Positions 25,001 through 33,779 of a DNA stretch of 64,000 bases are shown piece by piece. This DNA comes from Methylocystis echinoides (GTDB lineage: Bacteria > Pseudomonadota > Alphaproteobacteria > Rhizobiales > Beijerinckiaceae): NCBI RefSeq assembly GCF_027923385.1, contig NZ_BSEC01000001.1, positions 1,128,501 through 1,192,500 of the forward strand. The letters run 5' to 3'. The position numbers and the translations under genes were made by a program. Each line of letters opens with the position of its first letter. The stretch's first letter is position 1. The notes beneath the pieces were generated by a model, which worked only from the letters and a program-made list of their open reading frames with translations, had not been told where the DNA came from and made no database searches.

Positions 25001-25103
25001 GCTTCGGACGGGCGAAGGCCCGTGGCATGACGCCTTATCCGTCGAACCGGTGCAACGCCGGTATGTCCCTTACTTGTTCTCAGTCCAACAAGGGACAATT
25101 CAA
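25001..25103 (+). ncRNA. Structured flagellin mRNA leader, copy 1 (flg-Rhizobiales-like)
   Basis: 103-base leader with the same order of elements as 26064-26163. It has a GGGC-GAA-GCCC type hairpin, a conserved CATGACGCCTTATCCGTCGA single strand, an ACCGG/CCGGT hairpin with a seven-base loop, and an eight-base stem TGTCCCTT/AAGGGACA. The 3' arm of that stem contains the AAGGGA ribosome site, so folding would hide the start of translation. The layout fits the flg-Rhizobiales RNA motif reported upstream of flagellar genes; that link is from memory. Confidence 0.6.
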
Positions 25104-25997
25104 ATGGCCAGTATCCTCGTTAATCCCTCCGCGATCACCGCCCTGCAGTCGCTGCGCACGACGCAGAGCGCGCTGAACACGACTCAGAAGGAAATCTCCA
25201 CCGGCCTGAAGATTTCCAGCGCCGCCGACAACGCCTCGACCTGGGCCATCGCCGAGTCGATGAAGTCGGACAAGGGCGTCCTGTCGACGATCAGCGACTC
25301 GCTTTCCGGCGCCAATTCCGTGCTCAACGTCGCCGCCGCGGCGGTGAAGAGCGCCATCGACGTGATGAACAACATCAAGTCGGGCCTCGCGCAGGCGCAG
25401 CAGCCCGGCGCCGACAATGCGAAGATCCTCACGAGCCTTCAGCAGCTCGGCAAGCAGCTCTCCAGCGTCGTCACCTCGGCCAATTTCACCGGCCTCAATG
25501 TGACTGATGGATCGCTGACCTCTCCGGTCAAATTCATCGCGTCCTACACGGATGGCTCGGGCACCAACGACTCTTCTGTCGGCACCATCGATCTCAGCGT
25601 CACGACGCTGATCGACAGCGCCGGCGGCGGTACGGGCATCCTCGAAGCGGCGCAGGGCGGCAACGCCGCCGCGGCGACGAATTTCACGTCGCTGACCTCG
25701 GGCGATCTCTCAAGCGCAACCATCAAGGACACGCTGACCAACGCCGACAAGGCGATCGCCGATCTCACGACCTATGCCGCCCAGATCGGCGCGACCCAGA
25801 CCCGCGTCTCGCAGCAGAATGAATTCATCAAGACGATGAATGAAGCGCTCACCGCCGGCGTCTCTTCGCTTGTCGACGCCGATATGAATGAGACCTCCAC
25901 GCGTCTGCAAGCCTTGCAGACCCAGCAGCAGCTTGGCGTTCAGTCGCTCTCCATCGCGAACCAGAACGCCCAGATGATTCTGAAGCTCTTCCAGTAA
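25104..25997 (+). CDS. Flagellin, copy 1
   Basis: 297 residues from ATG 25104, behind the AAGGGA site of the leader. The N-terminal D0/D1 helices (LQSLRTTQSALNTTQKEISTGLKISSA) and the C-terminal helix (LQALQTQQQLGVQSLSIANQNAQMILKLF) are typical flagellin ends. The variable middle is short (Thr/Ser/Gly-rich), as in rhizobial flagellins. The protein is exported through the flagellar secretion system and builds the filament. It is about 80% like copy 2 by eye, with near-identical C-terminal halves. A terminator follows. Confidence 0.95.
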   Translation: MASILVNPSAITALQSLRTTQSALNTTQKEISTGLKISSAADNASTWAIAESMKSDKGVLSTISDSLSGANSVLNVAAAAVKSAIDVMNNIKSGLAQAQQPGADNAKILTSLQQLGKQLSSVVTSANFTGLNVTDGSLTSPVKFIASYTDGSGTNDSSVGTIDLSVTTLIDSAGGGTGILEAAQGGNAAAATNFTSLTSGDLSSATIKDTLTNADKAIADLTTYAAQIGATQTRVSQQNEFIKTMNEALTAGVSSLVDADMNETSTRLQALQTQQQLGVQSLSIANQNAQMILKLFQ

Positions 25998-26011
25998 GCG
26001 CCCGTATAATG

Positions 26012-26050
26012 GGAGCCGCGCTGGTAAAACAGCGCGGCTCCTGTTTTGTT
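26012..26050 (+). terminator. Rho-independent terminator after flagellin copy 1
   Basis: Perfect 12-bp stem GGAGCCGCGCTG/CAGCGCGGCTCC with a six-base loop, followed by TGTTTTGTT. It separates the two flagellin genes into two transcription units. Confidence 0.85.
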
Positions 26051-26063
26051 ATCTGTCCTGAAC

Positions 26064-26163
26064 GCTTCGGACGGGCAAAGGCCCGCGGCATGACGCCTTA
26101 TCCGTCGAACCGGCGCGACACCGGTATGTCCCTTCTTTCCCCAAACCGAAAAGGGACATTTCT
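26064..26163 (+). ncRNA. Structured flagellin mRNA leader, copy 2 (flg-Rhizobiales-like)
   Basis: 100-base leader with the same blocks as copy 1. The first hairpin, the CATGACGCCTTATCCGTCGA block, the ACCGG/CCGGT hairpin and the TGTCCCTT/AAGGGACA stem are all kept, while loop and spacer bases differ (for example the loop of the last stem is 16 rather than 18 bases). Conservation of stems with change in loops supports a folded regulatory RNA. The ribosome site again lies in the 3' arm of the last stem. Confidence 0.6.
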
Positions 26164-27057
26164 ATGGCCAGCCTTCTCGTCAATCCGTCTGCCCTTACCG
26201 CCCTTCAGTCGCTCCGCAAGACACAGGCGTCGCTGAACACGACTCAGAAAGAGATCTCGACCGGCCTGAAAATATCGAGCGCGTCCGACGACGCATCGAC
26301 ATGGTCCATCGCCGAGTCCATGAAGTCCGACAAGTCCGTGCTGATGACAATCGCCGACTCGCTTTCCGGCGCCGACTCGCTCCTCAGCGTCGCATCGGCC
26401 GCCGTCAAAAGCGCAATCGACGTGATGAACCAGATGAAATCGAGCCTCGCCCAGGCCCAGCAGCCAGGCGCCGATCTCAACAAGATTCTGACCAGCGTGC
26501 AGGAACTCGGCAAGCAGCTTTCCAGCGTCGTCACCTCCGCGACTTTCACCGGTCTGAATGTAACCGACGGCTCGACGGCTAATCCGCTGAAATTCATCTC
26601 TTCCTATACGAATGGCGGCGGCGCCATTGACTCCGTTGTCGACACCATCGATCTCTCCATCACGATCCTGATCGACAGCGCTGGCGGCGGCACGGGCATC
26701 CTCGAAGCGGCGCAGGGCGGCAACGCCGCCGCTGCAACCAATTTCACAACTCTGACCTCGGGGGATCTGTCGAGCGCCACGATCAAGGACACGCTGACCA
26801 ATGCCGACAAGGCCATCGCCGACCTGACGACCTATGCGTCGCAAATCGGCGTCACGCAGACCCGCGTGCGTCAGCAGAACGAGTTCATGAAGGTCATGAA
26901 CGAATCGCTGACGAACGGCGTGTCCTCTCTGGTCGACGCTGACATGAACGACGTCTCGACGCGATTGCAGGCGCTACAGACGCAGCAGCAGCTCGGCGTG
27001 CAGTCGCTTTCGATTGCAAACCAGAATGCGCAAATGTTGCTGAAGCTCTTCCAGTGA
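26164..27057 (+). CDS. Flagellin, copy 2
   Basis: 297 residues, exactly the length of copy 1, with the same N-terminal and C-terminal helices and the same GGGTGILEAAQGGNAAAATN region in the middle. Differences cluster in the central part (residues ~135-165) and in scattered surface positions. Both copies are full length and have good ribosome sites, so both are probably made, perhaps mixed in the filament or used at different times. It is followed by a short GC hairpin and then fliF. Confidence 0.95.
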   Translation: MASLLVNPSALTALQSLRKTQASLNTTQKEISTGLKISSASDDASTWSIAESMKSDKSVLMTIADSLSGADSLLSVASAAVKSAIDVMNQMKSSLAQAQQPGADLNKILTSVQELGKQLSSVVTSATFTGLNVTDGSTANPLKFISSYTNGGGAIDSVVDTIDLSITILIDSAGGGTGILEAAQGGNAAAATNFTTLTSGDLSSATIKDTLTNADKAIADLTTYASQIGVTQTRVRQQNEFMKVMNESLTNGVSSLVDADMNDVSTRLQALQTQQQLGVQSLSIANQNAQMLLKLFQ

Positions 27058-27068
27058 TAGCGAACCCG

Positions 27069-27090
27069 CGGCGCGCCGCAGGGCGCGCCG
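27069..27090. terminator. GC hairpin after flagellin copy 2
   Basis: Hairpin GGCGCGCC-GCAG-GGCGCGCC, 12 bases after the stop codon. No T-tract follows, so a terminator role is uncertain; it could be an mRNA 3'-end stabiliser. Confidence 0.35.
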
Positions 27091-27200
27091 GATGGCCAGC
27101 CTCAGCGTTAATGAATTGTTAATGAATAACTTAACTGCAGCCGCGTAACGCTCGCACAAGCCCACGCGCAGACTCTTGGCGTCAGAGCAACAGGGACGCC

Positions 27201-28868
27201 ATGGATCGCTTCACATTAATCCTCGATAATCTCGCCGCGTTGGGCAAACGCAAGCTCATCGCGCTTGCCCTGACGTTCGCGCTCGTTGTCGGACTTGTCT
27301 CCGCCGCCGCCTATTATCTGTCACGTCCGAATTTCGAGGTGCTGTACGCCGGCCTCGACCGCGAAGATGTCAGCCGCATCGGTTCTGCGCTCAAATCGAG
27401 CGGAATCAGCTTCGACGTGAACCCGGAGGGGAATGCGATATCCGTTCCCTATGGGCAGACGTCACAGGCCCGCATGTTGCTCGCCGAGCGCGGATTGCCG
27501 CAAAGCGCAAATGCGGGTTACGAACTCTTCGACAAGGTCGGCGCTTTGGGCCTGACGTCCTTCATGCAGGAAGTGACGCGCGTGCGCGCGCTGGAAGGCG
27601 AACTGGCGCGCACCATCCAGCTCATTCGCGGCGTCAAGGCCGCGCGCGTCCATATCGTCATGCCCGACGAAGGATCCTTTCGGCGTGCAAAACAGGCGTC
27701 CTCGGCATCTGTCATCATCCGCACCGAGGGACCAGACGACTCGAGCGCCGCTCAGGCCATCCGTCATCTTGTGGCGTCGTCGCTTCCGGGCATGACCGTG
27801 GATCAGGTCACCGTGCTGAACACAGACGGCATGATCCTCTCCTCCTCCGATGGCGAGGCCAATGACGCAATTCCCGTAAAAACGCTGACGCTCGAGAAGA
27901 CGCTTTCGAAAGACATACAGGACAATATCCGCCGAACGCTGACCCCCTATCTGAAACTCGCGAATTTTCAAGTGAGCGTCCGCGCGCGGGTCAATACCGA
28001 CCGCAAACAGATCAATGAGACAATCTATGATCCGGAATCCCGCGTCGAGCGCTCCGTGCGCACAGTGAAGGAAACCGCTCAGTCCACAAATAACAGCGGC
28101 GGTCAGTCGACAAGCGTCGATCGAAACATTCCGCAGGGCGGGTCCAATGCGGGCGGCGACGCCAAGAACTCCAACGATGAAAGCAAGAAAAGCGAAGAGC
28201 TGACGAACTTCGAGCTGTCCTCGAAAACGGTCACGACGATGAGCGGCGGCTACAATATCGAAAATCTCTCGGTCGCCGTGCTCATCAACCGCGCCGCGTT
28301 CGCCGAGCCGAACAAGGAGGCGCCAAAGCCCGAAGCAATTGACAGGCAACTGAAGGAAATCGAACAGCTCATCTTCTCCGCCGCCGGTCTGAAGAAGGAG
28401 CGGGGGGATTCGCTCAAGGTGACAGCGGTGGACTTCACTTTCAACGAACACGACATGACGGCTGTTGAAAATCCTGGCTTCATGACAACGCTCGGAAACC
28501 ACCTCGGCTCCTTCATCAACGCTCTCACGGCGGTCGGCATCGCGGTGGTGATCGTCGCCTTCGGCCTCGCGCCGGCGCGTCGGGCGCTGCTCGCGGAGCA
28601 GCCTGCCGCGGCGGTGGTCGCGCGAAGCGCCGAAGAGGCCCCGGCGCTTCCCGCAGGCGAACCCGCGCCACTTGGCATTGAACCCAATTTCGACGCGATG
28701 GCGCCGCCGATGCTAGGCATGGCGGAGGACGGCGGTTTCGCGATGCCGTCTTTCCTGGACGGCATGCTCGACGTGCCAAAAGACACGTCACGCCGCAAGC
28801 TGGAACGTCTGATCGATCGGGATGACGCGCATGCCGCCGCCATCATGAAACAATGGATGAGATCGTGA
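27201..28868 (+). CDS. fliF: Flagellar MS-ring protein FliF
   Basis: 555 residues. Membrane segments lie at about residues 20-40 (LIALALTFALVVGLVSAAAYYL) and near 440-460 (LTAVGIAVVIVAFGLAP), around the large periplasmic YscJ/FliF domains (FEVLYAGLDREDVSRI; LARTIQLIRGVKAARVHIVMP). The C-terminal cytoplasmic tail (LDVPKDTSRRKLERLIDRDDAHAAAIMKQWM) is the FliG-binding part. It forms the ring on which the rotor and export gate are built. It begins 143 bases after the second flagellin and heads a long co-directional run. Confidence 0.95.
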   Translation: MDRFTLILDNLAALGKRKLIALALTFALVVGLVSAAAYYLSRPNFEVLYAGLDREDVSRIGSALKSSGISFDVNPEGNAISVPYGQTSQARMLLAERGLPQSANAGYELFDKVGALGLTSFMQEVTRVRALEGELARTIQLIRGVKAARVHIVMPDEGSFRRAKQASSASVIIRTEGPDDSSAAQAIRHLVASSLPGMTVDQVTVLNTDGMILSSSDGEANDAIPVKTLTLEKTLSKDIQDNIRRTLTPYLKLANFQVSVRARVNTDRKQINETIYDPESRVERSVRTVKETAQSTNNSGGQSTSVDRNIPQGGSNAGGDAKNSNDESKKSEELTNFELSSKTVTTMSGGYNIENLSVAVLINRAAFAEPNKEAPKPEAIDRQLKEIEQLIFSAAGLKKERGDSLKVTAVDFTFNEHDMTAVENPGFMTTLGNHLGSFINALTAVGIAVVIVAFGLAPARRALLAEQPAAAVVARSAEEAPALPAGEPAPLGIEPNFDAMAPPMLGMAEDGGFAMPSFLDGMLDVPKDTSRRKLERLIDRDDAHAAAIMKQWMRS

Positions 28869-29536
28869 CACGCGGCGCCCATATCCACGCAGTCTCGTCC
28901 TATCTCCTGCGCTTCGACGAGCCGCCGCCAGCGCCGCAATCAGGCGCGGACGAGCTGTTCGGGCTCACGGCCCCAACGATGGACTTCCTCGAAGCGCCAA
29001 TGGATTTGCTCGATTTCAGCGATCACGAGAGCGCAGCTGAAATAGCGGAAGAGGCAGGCGACGCCCACGCGGCGCCGGGCATGTTCGAGGAAGAATTGGC
29101 GGCGGCCTTGCAAAATCAGCAGGCGGCGCATGAGGAGGCGTTGCGCAACGCGCGCGCGGAATGGGTGGAGCAGGAAGGGGAACTCCTTGGCAAGCGCCTG
29201 ATCTACACGCTGACGCGCGCTATGGAAGACCTGCGCTCGGATGTCGGGCGGATACTGGCGCCCTTCGTCGCGCGTGAGATCGAGGAGATGGCGCGCGACG
29301 AACTGATCGATCTGGCGCGTCGTGCGCTCGCGGACGAAGAGGACGCTGCCATCCGACTCCATGGCCCCAAAGACCTCATCGACAGGGTTTCGCGGGAACT
29401 CGCCTCCCGGAACGTCGTCGTCAATCTGATCGAGGCCGATACGGTTGATGTCACGATCGATCTCTCCCGAACAAAATTAGAGACACGACTGGACGCCTGG
29501 ATGCGTCGTCTCAGTGACAGCAGGAGTAAGTCATGA
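28865..29536 (+). CDS. FliH-like flagellar export ATPase regulator (putative)
   Basis: 223 residues from GTG 28865, overlapping the fliF stop (GTGA); an ATG 12 bases earlier is also in frame. The middle (residues ~70-130) is a charged helix with many Ala/Glu (EEELAAALQNQQAAHEEAL), followed by a globular end with a conserved LDAWMRRL tail. Composition, length and place between fliF and motB fit FliH, which controls the FliI ATPase, but sequence similarity is weak and I call it only by context. Confidence 0.5.
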   Translation: MTRGAHIHAVSSYLLRFDEPPPAPQSGADELFGLTAPTMDFLEAPMDLLDFSDHESAAEIAEEAGDAHAAPGMFEEELAAALQNQQAAHEEALRNARAEWVEQEGELLGKRLIYTLTRAMEDLRSDVGRILAPFVAREIEEMARDELIDLARRALADEEDAAIRLHGPKDLIDRVSRELASRNVVVNLIEADTVDVTIDLSRTKLETRLDAWMRRLSDSRSKS

Positions 29537-30546
29537 GCCATGACGGTCCGCCGATCATCATCAAGAAGAAGGTTGAGGGCGAAGAGGAGCACCATGGCGG
29601 CGTCTGGAAGCTTGCCTTCGCCGACTTCATGACCGCGATGATGGCGTTCTTTCTCGTGATGTGGCTGATCAACTCCACATCAAAGGAGACGAAGGCGGTC
29701 ATCGTACAATATTTCAATCCGGTTCAGCTCGTCGATGCGACAAGCGCTCATAAGGGTCTGCGTGATCCGACCGGCGGCGCCGAGGGCAAAAGCGCTATCG
29801 CGTCCACGCCGTCGGACAAAAAGAATGGCGCCGGCGCAAAGACTCTCGAGGGCGAGCTTCAAAAAAATCCATTGCAGGCGCTGCAGGCGATCGCCGAAAG
29901 CGAACCGCGCGCCATGGAGCCCCCCGGATCTCCAGGCCCCCGTGACCCCTTTGACCGTAGTGTGAAAAGCGACGCCGCGCCTATCGAGACGCCCCCGCCA
30001 GAGCCGATGCAGGCGCCGCCCGTTGAAAAGTCGACGGCGCGCAAAGGACAGGCGTTGAACGCCTCCGACAAGGGGAAGGCCGAGCAGGCGAAGGTCGCCA
30101 GCGATCTTCAGGCGGAAGTCGAGAGGATCGCGGCGCAGGAGCAAAGCGCGCCGAAGGTCGAGGTGAAGCAGACCGAGGAAGGCCTCCTGATCAGCCTCAC
30201 GGACAATGCAAACTTTGCGATGTTTGACGTGGGCTCGATCAAGCCGAAGCCGCAGCTTGTGCGCATCATCGGGGACATCGGCAAGTCGCTCGCCAGCAGG
30301 CAGGGTGAAATCGAATTGCGCGGGCATACGGACGCGCGCGCCTACGCAGGCAAGAGTTACGACAATTGGCGGCTCTCGAGCGATCGAGCAACCCTTGTGA
30401 ATTACATGTTGATCCGTGGGGGGCTGCCGGCCGCGCGCGTTGGGAAAGTCGTTGGCTTCGCCGATCGTCGATTGAAGAACCCCGCCGATCCGCTTTCGCC
30501 GCTCAACCGGCGGATTGAAATTCTTCTTCGGAGTTCAGAGAGATGA
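29533..30546 (+). CDS. motB: Flagellar motor stator protein MotB
   Basis: 337 residues. The N-terminus (WKLAFADFMTAMMAFFLVMWLINST) holds the single membrane helix with the proton-carrying aspartate (ADFMTAMMAFF). A long Pro/Ala-rich linker follows, then the OmpA-like peptidoglycan-binding domain (IELRGHTDARAYAGKSYDNWRLSSDRA). It forms the stator with MotA (33780). It overlaps the previous gene and motC by four bases each, so it is part of a coupled operon. Confidence 0.95.
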   Translation: MSHDGPPIIIKKKVEGEEEHHGGVWKLAFADFMTAMMAFFLVMWLINSTSKETKAVIVQYFNPVQLVDATSAHKGLRDPTGGAEGKSAIASTPSDKKNGAGAKTLEGELQKNPLQALQAIAESEPRAMEPPGSPGPRDPFDRSVKSDAAPIETPPPEPMQAPPVEKSTARKGQALNASDKGKAEQAKVASDLQAEVERIAAQEQSAPKVEVKQTEEGLLISLTDNANFAMFDVGSIKPKPQLVRIIGDIGKSLASRQGEIELRGHTDARAYAGKSYDNWRLSSDRATLVNYMLIRGGLPAARVGKVVGFADRRLKNPADPLSPLNRRIEILLRSSER

Positions 30547-31649
30547 GGGGCGTCGCAGCCATTGTCGCGGGTTTGGCGTTGCTGGGCGACGCCCACGCGG
30601 CCGACCTCTCCGAAATGGTGCGCGATCTCAATGTCATCCAGAATCGCATGGTGACAGGCGATGGGATGGCGCGCGACCTGGCGGCGAGGCAATTCGACCT
30701 GATCGAAAAGACGATCGCCGCGGTTGAGCCCGATGAATGGGGGACTGAGCGCATTCAACGCGCGGTCATCATCTATCTGTTATGCGGCGGCGCGCCGGCG
30801 GGGCTGCGCGAAATTCATGAGGCCGAATTCGACGCGGGGAAGCTCGGGCCGCTGCTTGGCGCGAGCATCGAATATGCCGAGGGCCGCGACGGCGGCGTGC
30901 CGAAACCAATCCTGGACATTGACGCGCGCCATCTGTCGCCCATGCTCGGGGGCCATCTCGCCCTGGTTCAGGGCAGCGCGTTGACCGGCGAGAACAATGC
31001 GCGCGCGATTGAACTGTTCGATCTCGCGCGCCTGTTCATGCCTGGCTCGCTGGTCGAGGAAGCGGCGCTTCGGCGCGAGATCGCCATCCTCGATCCCGTT
31101 CGCGACGTCGGCAAGGTTTCGCTGTTGTCGGCACGCTACGTTTCGAAATACAGCGCGTCACCCTATGCGCCGAATTTCTGGGATGTCCTGCGGCGCGCGA
31201 CCATTGCGGACCCAAATTTCCTTCCGCGGGCGTCACAGTTCGAGCCGATTTTCGCAAAGGGCCCCAGCGGCGAAAGGGCAGCTTTTTACCTTACCGTTTC
31301 TCGACTCGAGATTCTGGCCGGTGACTTCGATCAGGCGCGGCGAACGCTCGATAAGGCCGCGCAGGCGGCGACACATCCATCGACAGTGAAGAAGATCGCG
31401 CTCTACCGCGGCCTGCTCGCTGCGCTCATGCAGGACGGCGGCGCCCCCGCGCTGACGGCGGAAGAAATCGCCCGGCTCGACAAGCAGGACTCCGCTCTGT
31501 TTGGCATCGCGTCCAGCGTCACCACGGGCCTTGCCGTGCGTGCGCAGCCGCCCGCGACGCCAACAGAGGACAGCTATGAAATGGCCGCGACCGTGCGGCA
31601 GGCCATTGCAAAGAGCGACGAACTTCTCAAGAGGGCTGATCCACAATGA
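30543..31649 (+). CDS. motC: Periplasmic motility protein MotC
   Basis: 368 residues. A short N-terminal signal peptide (GVAAIVAGLALLGDAHA) leads into a helical periplasmic protein (VIIYLLCGGAPAGLREIHEAEF, LSARYVSKYSASPYAPNFWDVL). In rhizobia MotC binds MotB in the periplasm and is needed for rotation. It is found almost only in Hyphomicrobiales and sits between motB and motD/fliK, as here. It overlaps motB by four bases. Confidence 0.9.
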   Translation: MRGVAAIVAGLALLGDAHAADLSEMVRDLNVIQNRMVTGDGMARDLAARQFDLIEKTIAAVEPDEWGTERIQRAVIIYLLCGGAPAGLREIHEAEFDAGKLGPLLGASIEYAEGRDGGVPKPILDIDARHLSPMLGGHLALVQGSALTGENNARAIELFDLARLFMPGSLVEEAALRREIAILDPVRDVGKVSLLSARYVSKYSASPYAPNFWDVLRRATIADPNFLPRASQFEPIFAKGPSGERAAFYLTVSRLEILAGDFDQARRTLDKAAQAATHPSTVKKIALYRGLLAALMQDGGAPALTAEEIARLDKQDSALFGIASSVTTGLAVRAQPPATPTEDSYEMAATVRQAIAKSDELLKRADPQ

Positions 31650-31738
31650 CGGAATTTTCTCTCGAGAATCTCGCTGGCCTTATCCAGAGCCCTGGGGCAG
31701 CGCGCGCAGGCGTCGACGCCGGAAGATGGGAAGGCTAA
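31646..31738 (+). CDS. Short reading frame between motC and motD/fliK
   Basis: A 30-codon frame starting at ATG 31646, overlapping the motC stop (ATGA) in the same way the other genes of this operon are coupled. It encodes MTEFSLENLAGLIQSPGA and ends at 31738, 19 bases before the motD/fliK start. It may be the true N-terminus of motD/fliK separated by a frameshift, because motD/fliK itself starts without a clear ribosome site. It could also be meaningless. Low confidence. Confidence 0.25.
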   Translation: MTEFSLENLAGLIQSPGAARAGVDAGRWEG

Positions 31739-31757
31739 CGTCGCGTTTCAGTGCGTG

Positions 31758-33197
31758 ATGGAGCTGGTCAAAGAAAAGCCGGGCGAACAGTCAGATGCGG
31801 ATGAAAAATCCGCATTCACTCCGACTGCGCTGACGCCAGCGGCCGTCTCGCTCGGCGCCTCATTCTTCGTCGTCAGCATGGACGACCCTCACGCTGCGTC
31901 TTCTAAAACCGCCGAAGATGCGGGCGAAGCCGATCTCTCGGCGCAAGCGCAGGTCGAACCTGCCTTAACATTGCCTCAACCTCCATCCTCATTCGCACTT
32001 GAACAGGCGTCTCCGCCGCCGTCTCCACCGGCGCTTTTGCAATCATTTGCCGCGACGCCATCGCCGGCGGACATGTCATTAGCTGCGCCTGCGGCTGCGC
32101 CGGTAACGAATGCTGCGGCTGCGCCGCCTTCGTCCCCCTCTTCATCTTCATTCGCTCCGACGACGCCCTCGTGGATGCCTCCGTCTTCCCGGCCGCCCTC
32201 CCTCTCGCCGTCACAGACATCGTCGTCACAGCAGTCGTCTTCGCTGCCGTTGCCGCCGCCTGCGCCGTCGCTCTCCCTGTTGTCCTCGCCCCCAACTCCA
32301 TTGACGGAGACGGGCATTGCAGCGACAGCGTCAGGTCGCGTCGAGCCTCCGCCATCCTCGGTTCTAGCGGCCAGTGCCATGCCGGCGTCTATCGCCGCTT
32401 CGTCCGACGCGATGACGAAACCCTTGGCGCTGCCACAAAAGGCAGAGGCGAAGGCGGCGCCCGAGAAGCGGCCCCAGCCGCTACGCGCGCCGGAGTGGAT
32501 ATCGTCGGACAACAGCGGCGTGATTCCCGAAAACGCGCCGCGGGGAGACGATCCACGCATTGAACCAATGTCCCGGATGCGCGCGCGGGAGGTCAATCTT
32601 CCTGTTGAACGTCTCGAAAAAACTGTGCTCGAGGCGCCGGCGGCGCCGATCAGAATTCATGTGAGCGAGCTGCAGACGCATTTGCCCCTCATGATTATGA
32701 ACACGCTGATCACGCCTTCTCCGGAGGCGAATACGGCCGAACCTATCCTTCCGCAAACGTCGGTCGATCAGCGGGAGCAACTCAGGAGCCCACTCAAGAT
32801 CCTGAAATTTGCAATGGAGCCCGCGGCGCTCGGCTCCATCGAGGTGACGATGCGGGTCACGCACACACGCGTCGATATCCAGATCGCCGCTGATAATCCG
32901 TCGACCTCGGCGCTGTTGGTCGATACGCGCGAGGCTTTGGGTCAGGCGGTCGCGGATACCGGCATGAGCCTGCAATCCTACGAGGTGGCGTTGAACGTCG
33001 TCTCACCGTCGTCGGGGGCGGCCGGCCCACAGGGAGGGGCGCATTCCCATGAGCAGCAGCAAACCTTCTCGAGCGAACGGGGATTTACAAATGACGACGG
33101 AGCAGGCCAGCGGCAGCGGCCGGGGGCGCCGCAACGCGACTCGCGCGGGCGCGAGCGCGCTTCTCATGATTTCCTGCCTGTCGGTCTTGTTCTTTGA
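31758..33197 (+). CDS. fliK: Flagellar hook-length control protein (FliK / rhizobial MotD)
   Basis: 479 residues from ATG 31758 (GTG 31755 just before it is also possible). The N-terminal two thirds are low-complexity Ala/Pro/Ser, as in FliK rulers. The C-terminal domain (LRSPLKILKFAMEPAALGSIEVTMRV, LVDTREALGQAVADTGMSL) is the Flg_hook substrate-switch domain. In Sinorhizobium the gene in this place was first called motD and later shown to be FliK. It overlaps the following transglycosylase gene. Confidence 0.85.
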   Translation: MELVKEKPGEQSDADEKSAFTPTALTPAAVSLGASFFVVSMDDPHAASSKTAEDAGEADLSAQAQVEPALTLPQPPSSFALEQASPPPSPPALLQSFAATPSPADMSLAAPAAAPVTNAAAAPPSSPSSSSFAPTTPSWMPPSSRPPSLSPSQTSSSQQSSSLPLPPPAPSLSLLSSPPTPLTETGIAATASGRVEPPPSSVLAASAMPASIAASSDAMTKPLALPQKAEAKAAPEKRPQPLRAPEWISSDNSGVIPENAPRGDDPRIEPMSRMRAREVNLPVERLEKTVLEAPAAPIRIHVSELQTHLPLMIMNTLITPSPEANTAEPILPQTSVDQREQLRSPLKILKFAMEPAALGSIEVTMRVTHTRVDIQIAADNPSTSALLVDTREALGQAVADTGMSLQSYEVALNVVSPSSGAAGPQGGAHSHEQQQTFSSERGFTNDDGAGQRQRPGAPQRDSRGRERASHDFLPVGLVL

Positions 33198-33705
33198 GCG
33201 CGCGCAAGCGGCCGATAACGTATGTGAGGCGGAGATGATCCGCGCGTCGCGCGAAAGCGCCGTGCCGCTTCCCGTTCTCTATGCGGTTGCACTGACGGAG
33301 ACCGGGCAGCGCGGCGCCCTGCACGCCTATGCCATGAACATTCATGGCCGACCGGCGTTCAACGCCACTCTCAGCGACGCCATGGCGACATTCGAGCGCG
33401 CGCGGCGGCAGGGCGAGACGCTCGTCGACATTGGATGCATGCAGATCAACTATAAATATCACGGCAAGCAGTTCACATCGGTCGAAGCCATGTTCGAACC
33501 GGCCCGGAATGTCGACTACGCCGCAAGCTTCCTCAGGAAGCTTCACGACAGGGAGGGAACCTGGACGTCAACGGTCGCGCGCTACCATGCCGGCCCCGGC
33601 AACGCGCCAGCACAGAAAACTTATGTCTGCGCAGTCATTCGCAACATGGTCGCAAGCGGCTTCGGCAGCTGGACCCACGACGCCAGCGCCTTCTGCGGGC
33701 GGTAG
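33091..33705 (+). CDS. SLT-type lytic transglycosylase of the flagellar operon
   Basis: 204 residues from ATG 33091 (another ATG in frame at 33049, with GGAGGGG upstream, is possible). A signal peptide (ASALLMISCLSVLFFERAQA) precedes a small SLT fold with the catalytic glutamate in ALTETGQRGALHAY, and DIGCMQINYKYH and TVARYHAGPGN motifs. It cuts peptidoglycan, probably to let the flagellar rod through. Rhizobia have a similar gene (orf38) after motD. Its start overlaps the end of fliK. Confidence 0.85.
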   Translation: MTTEQASGSGRGRRNATRAGASALLMISCLSVLFFERAQAADNVCEAEMIRASRESAVPLPVLYAVALTETGQRGALHAYAMNIHGRPAFNATLSDAMATFERARRQGETLVDIGCMQINYKYHGKQFTSVEAMFEPARNVDYAASFLRKLHDREGTWTSTVARYHAGPGNAPAQKTYVCAVIRNMVASGFGSWTHDASAFCGR

Positions 33706-33779
33706 ACATTGGCTCATCAGGCTCGGGTAAGTCCTGCAACTTATCCAAAGCTTATTCAGGAAAGAAAGAGTGTGATGAA

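Noticed and set aside
29680..30327. Minus-strand frame opposite motB
   Set aside because: Shadow frame; no ribosome site and no similarity, whereas motB is fully supported.
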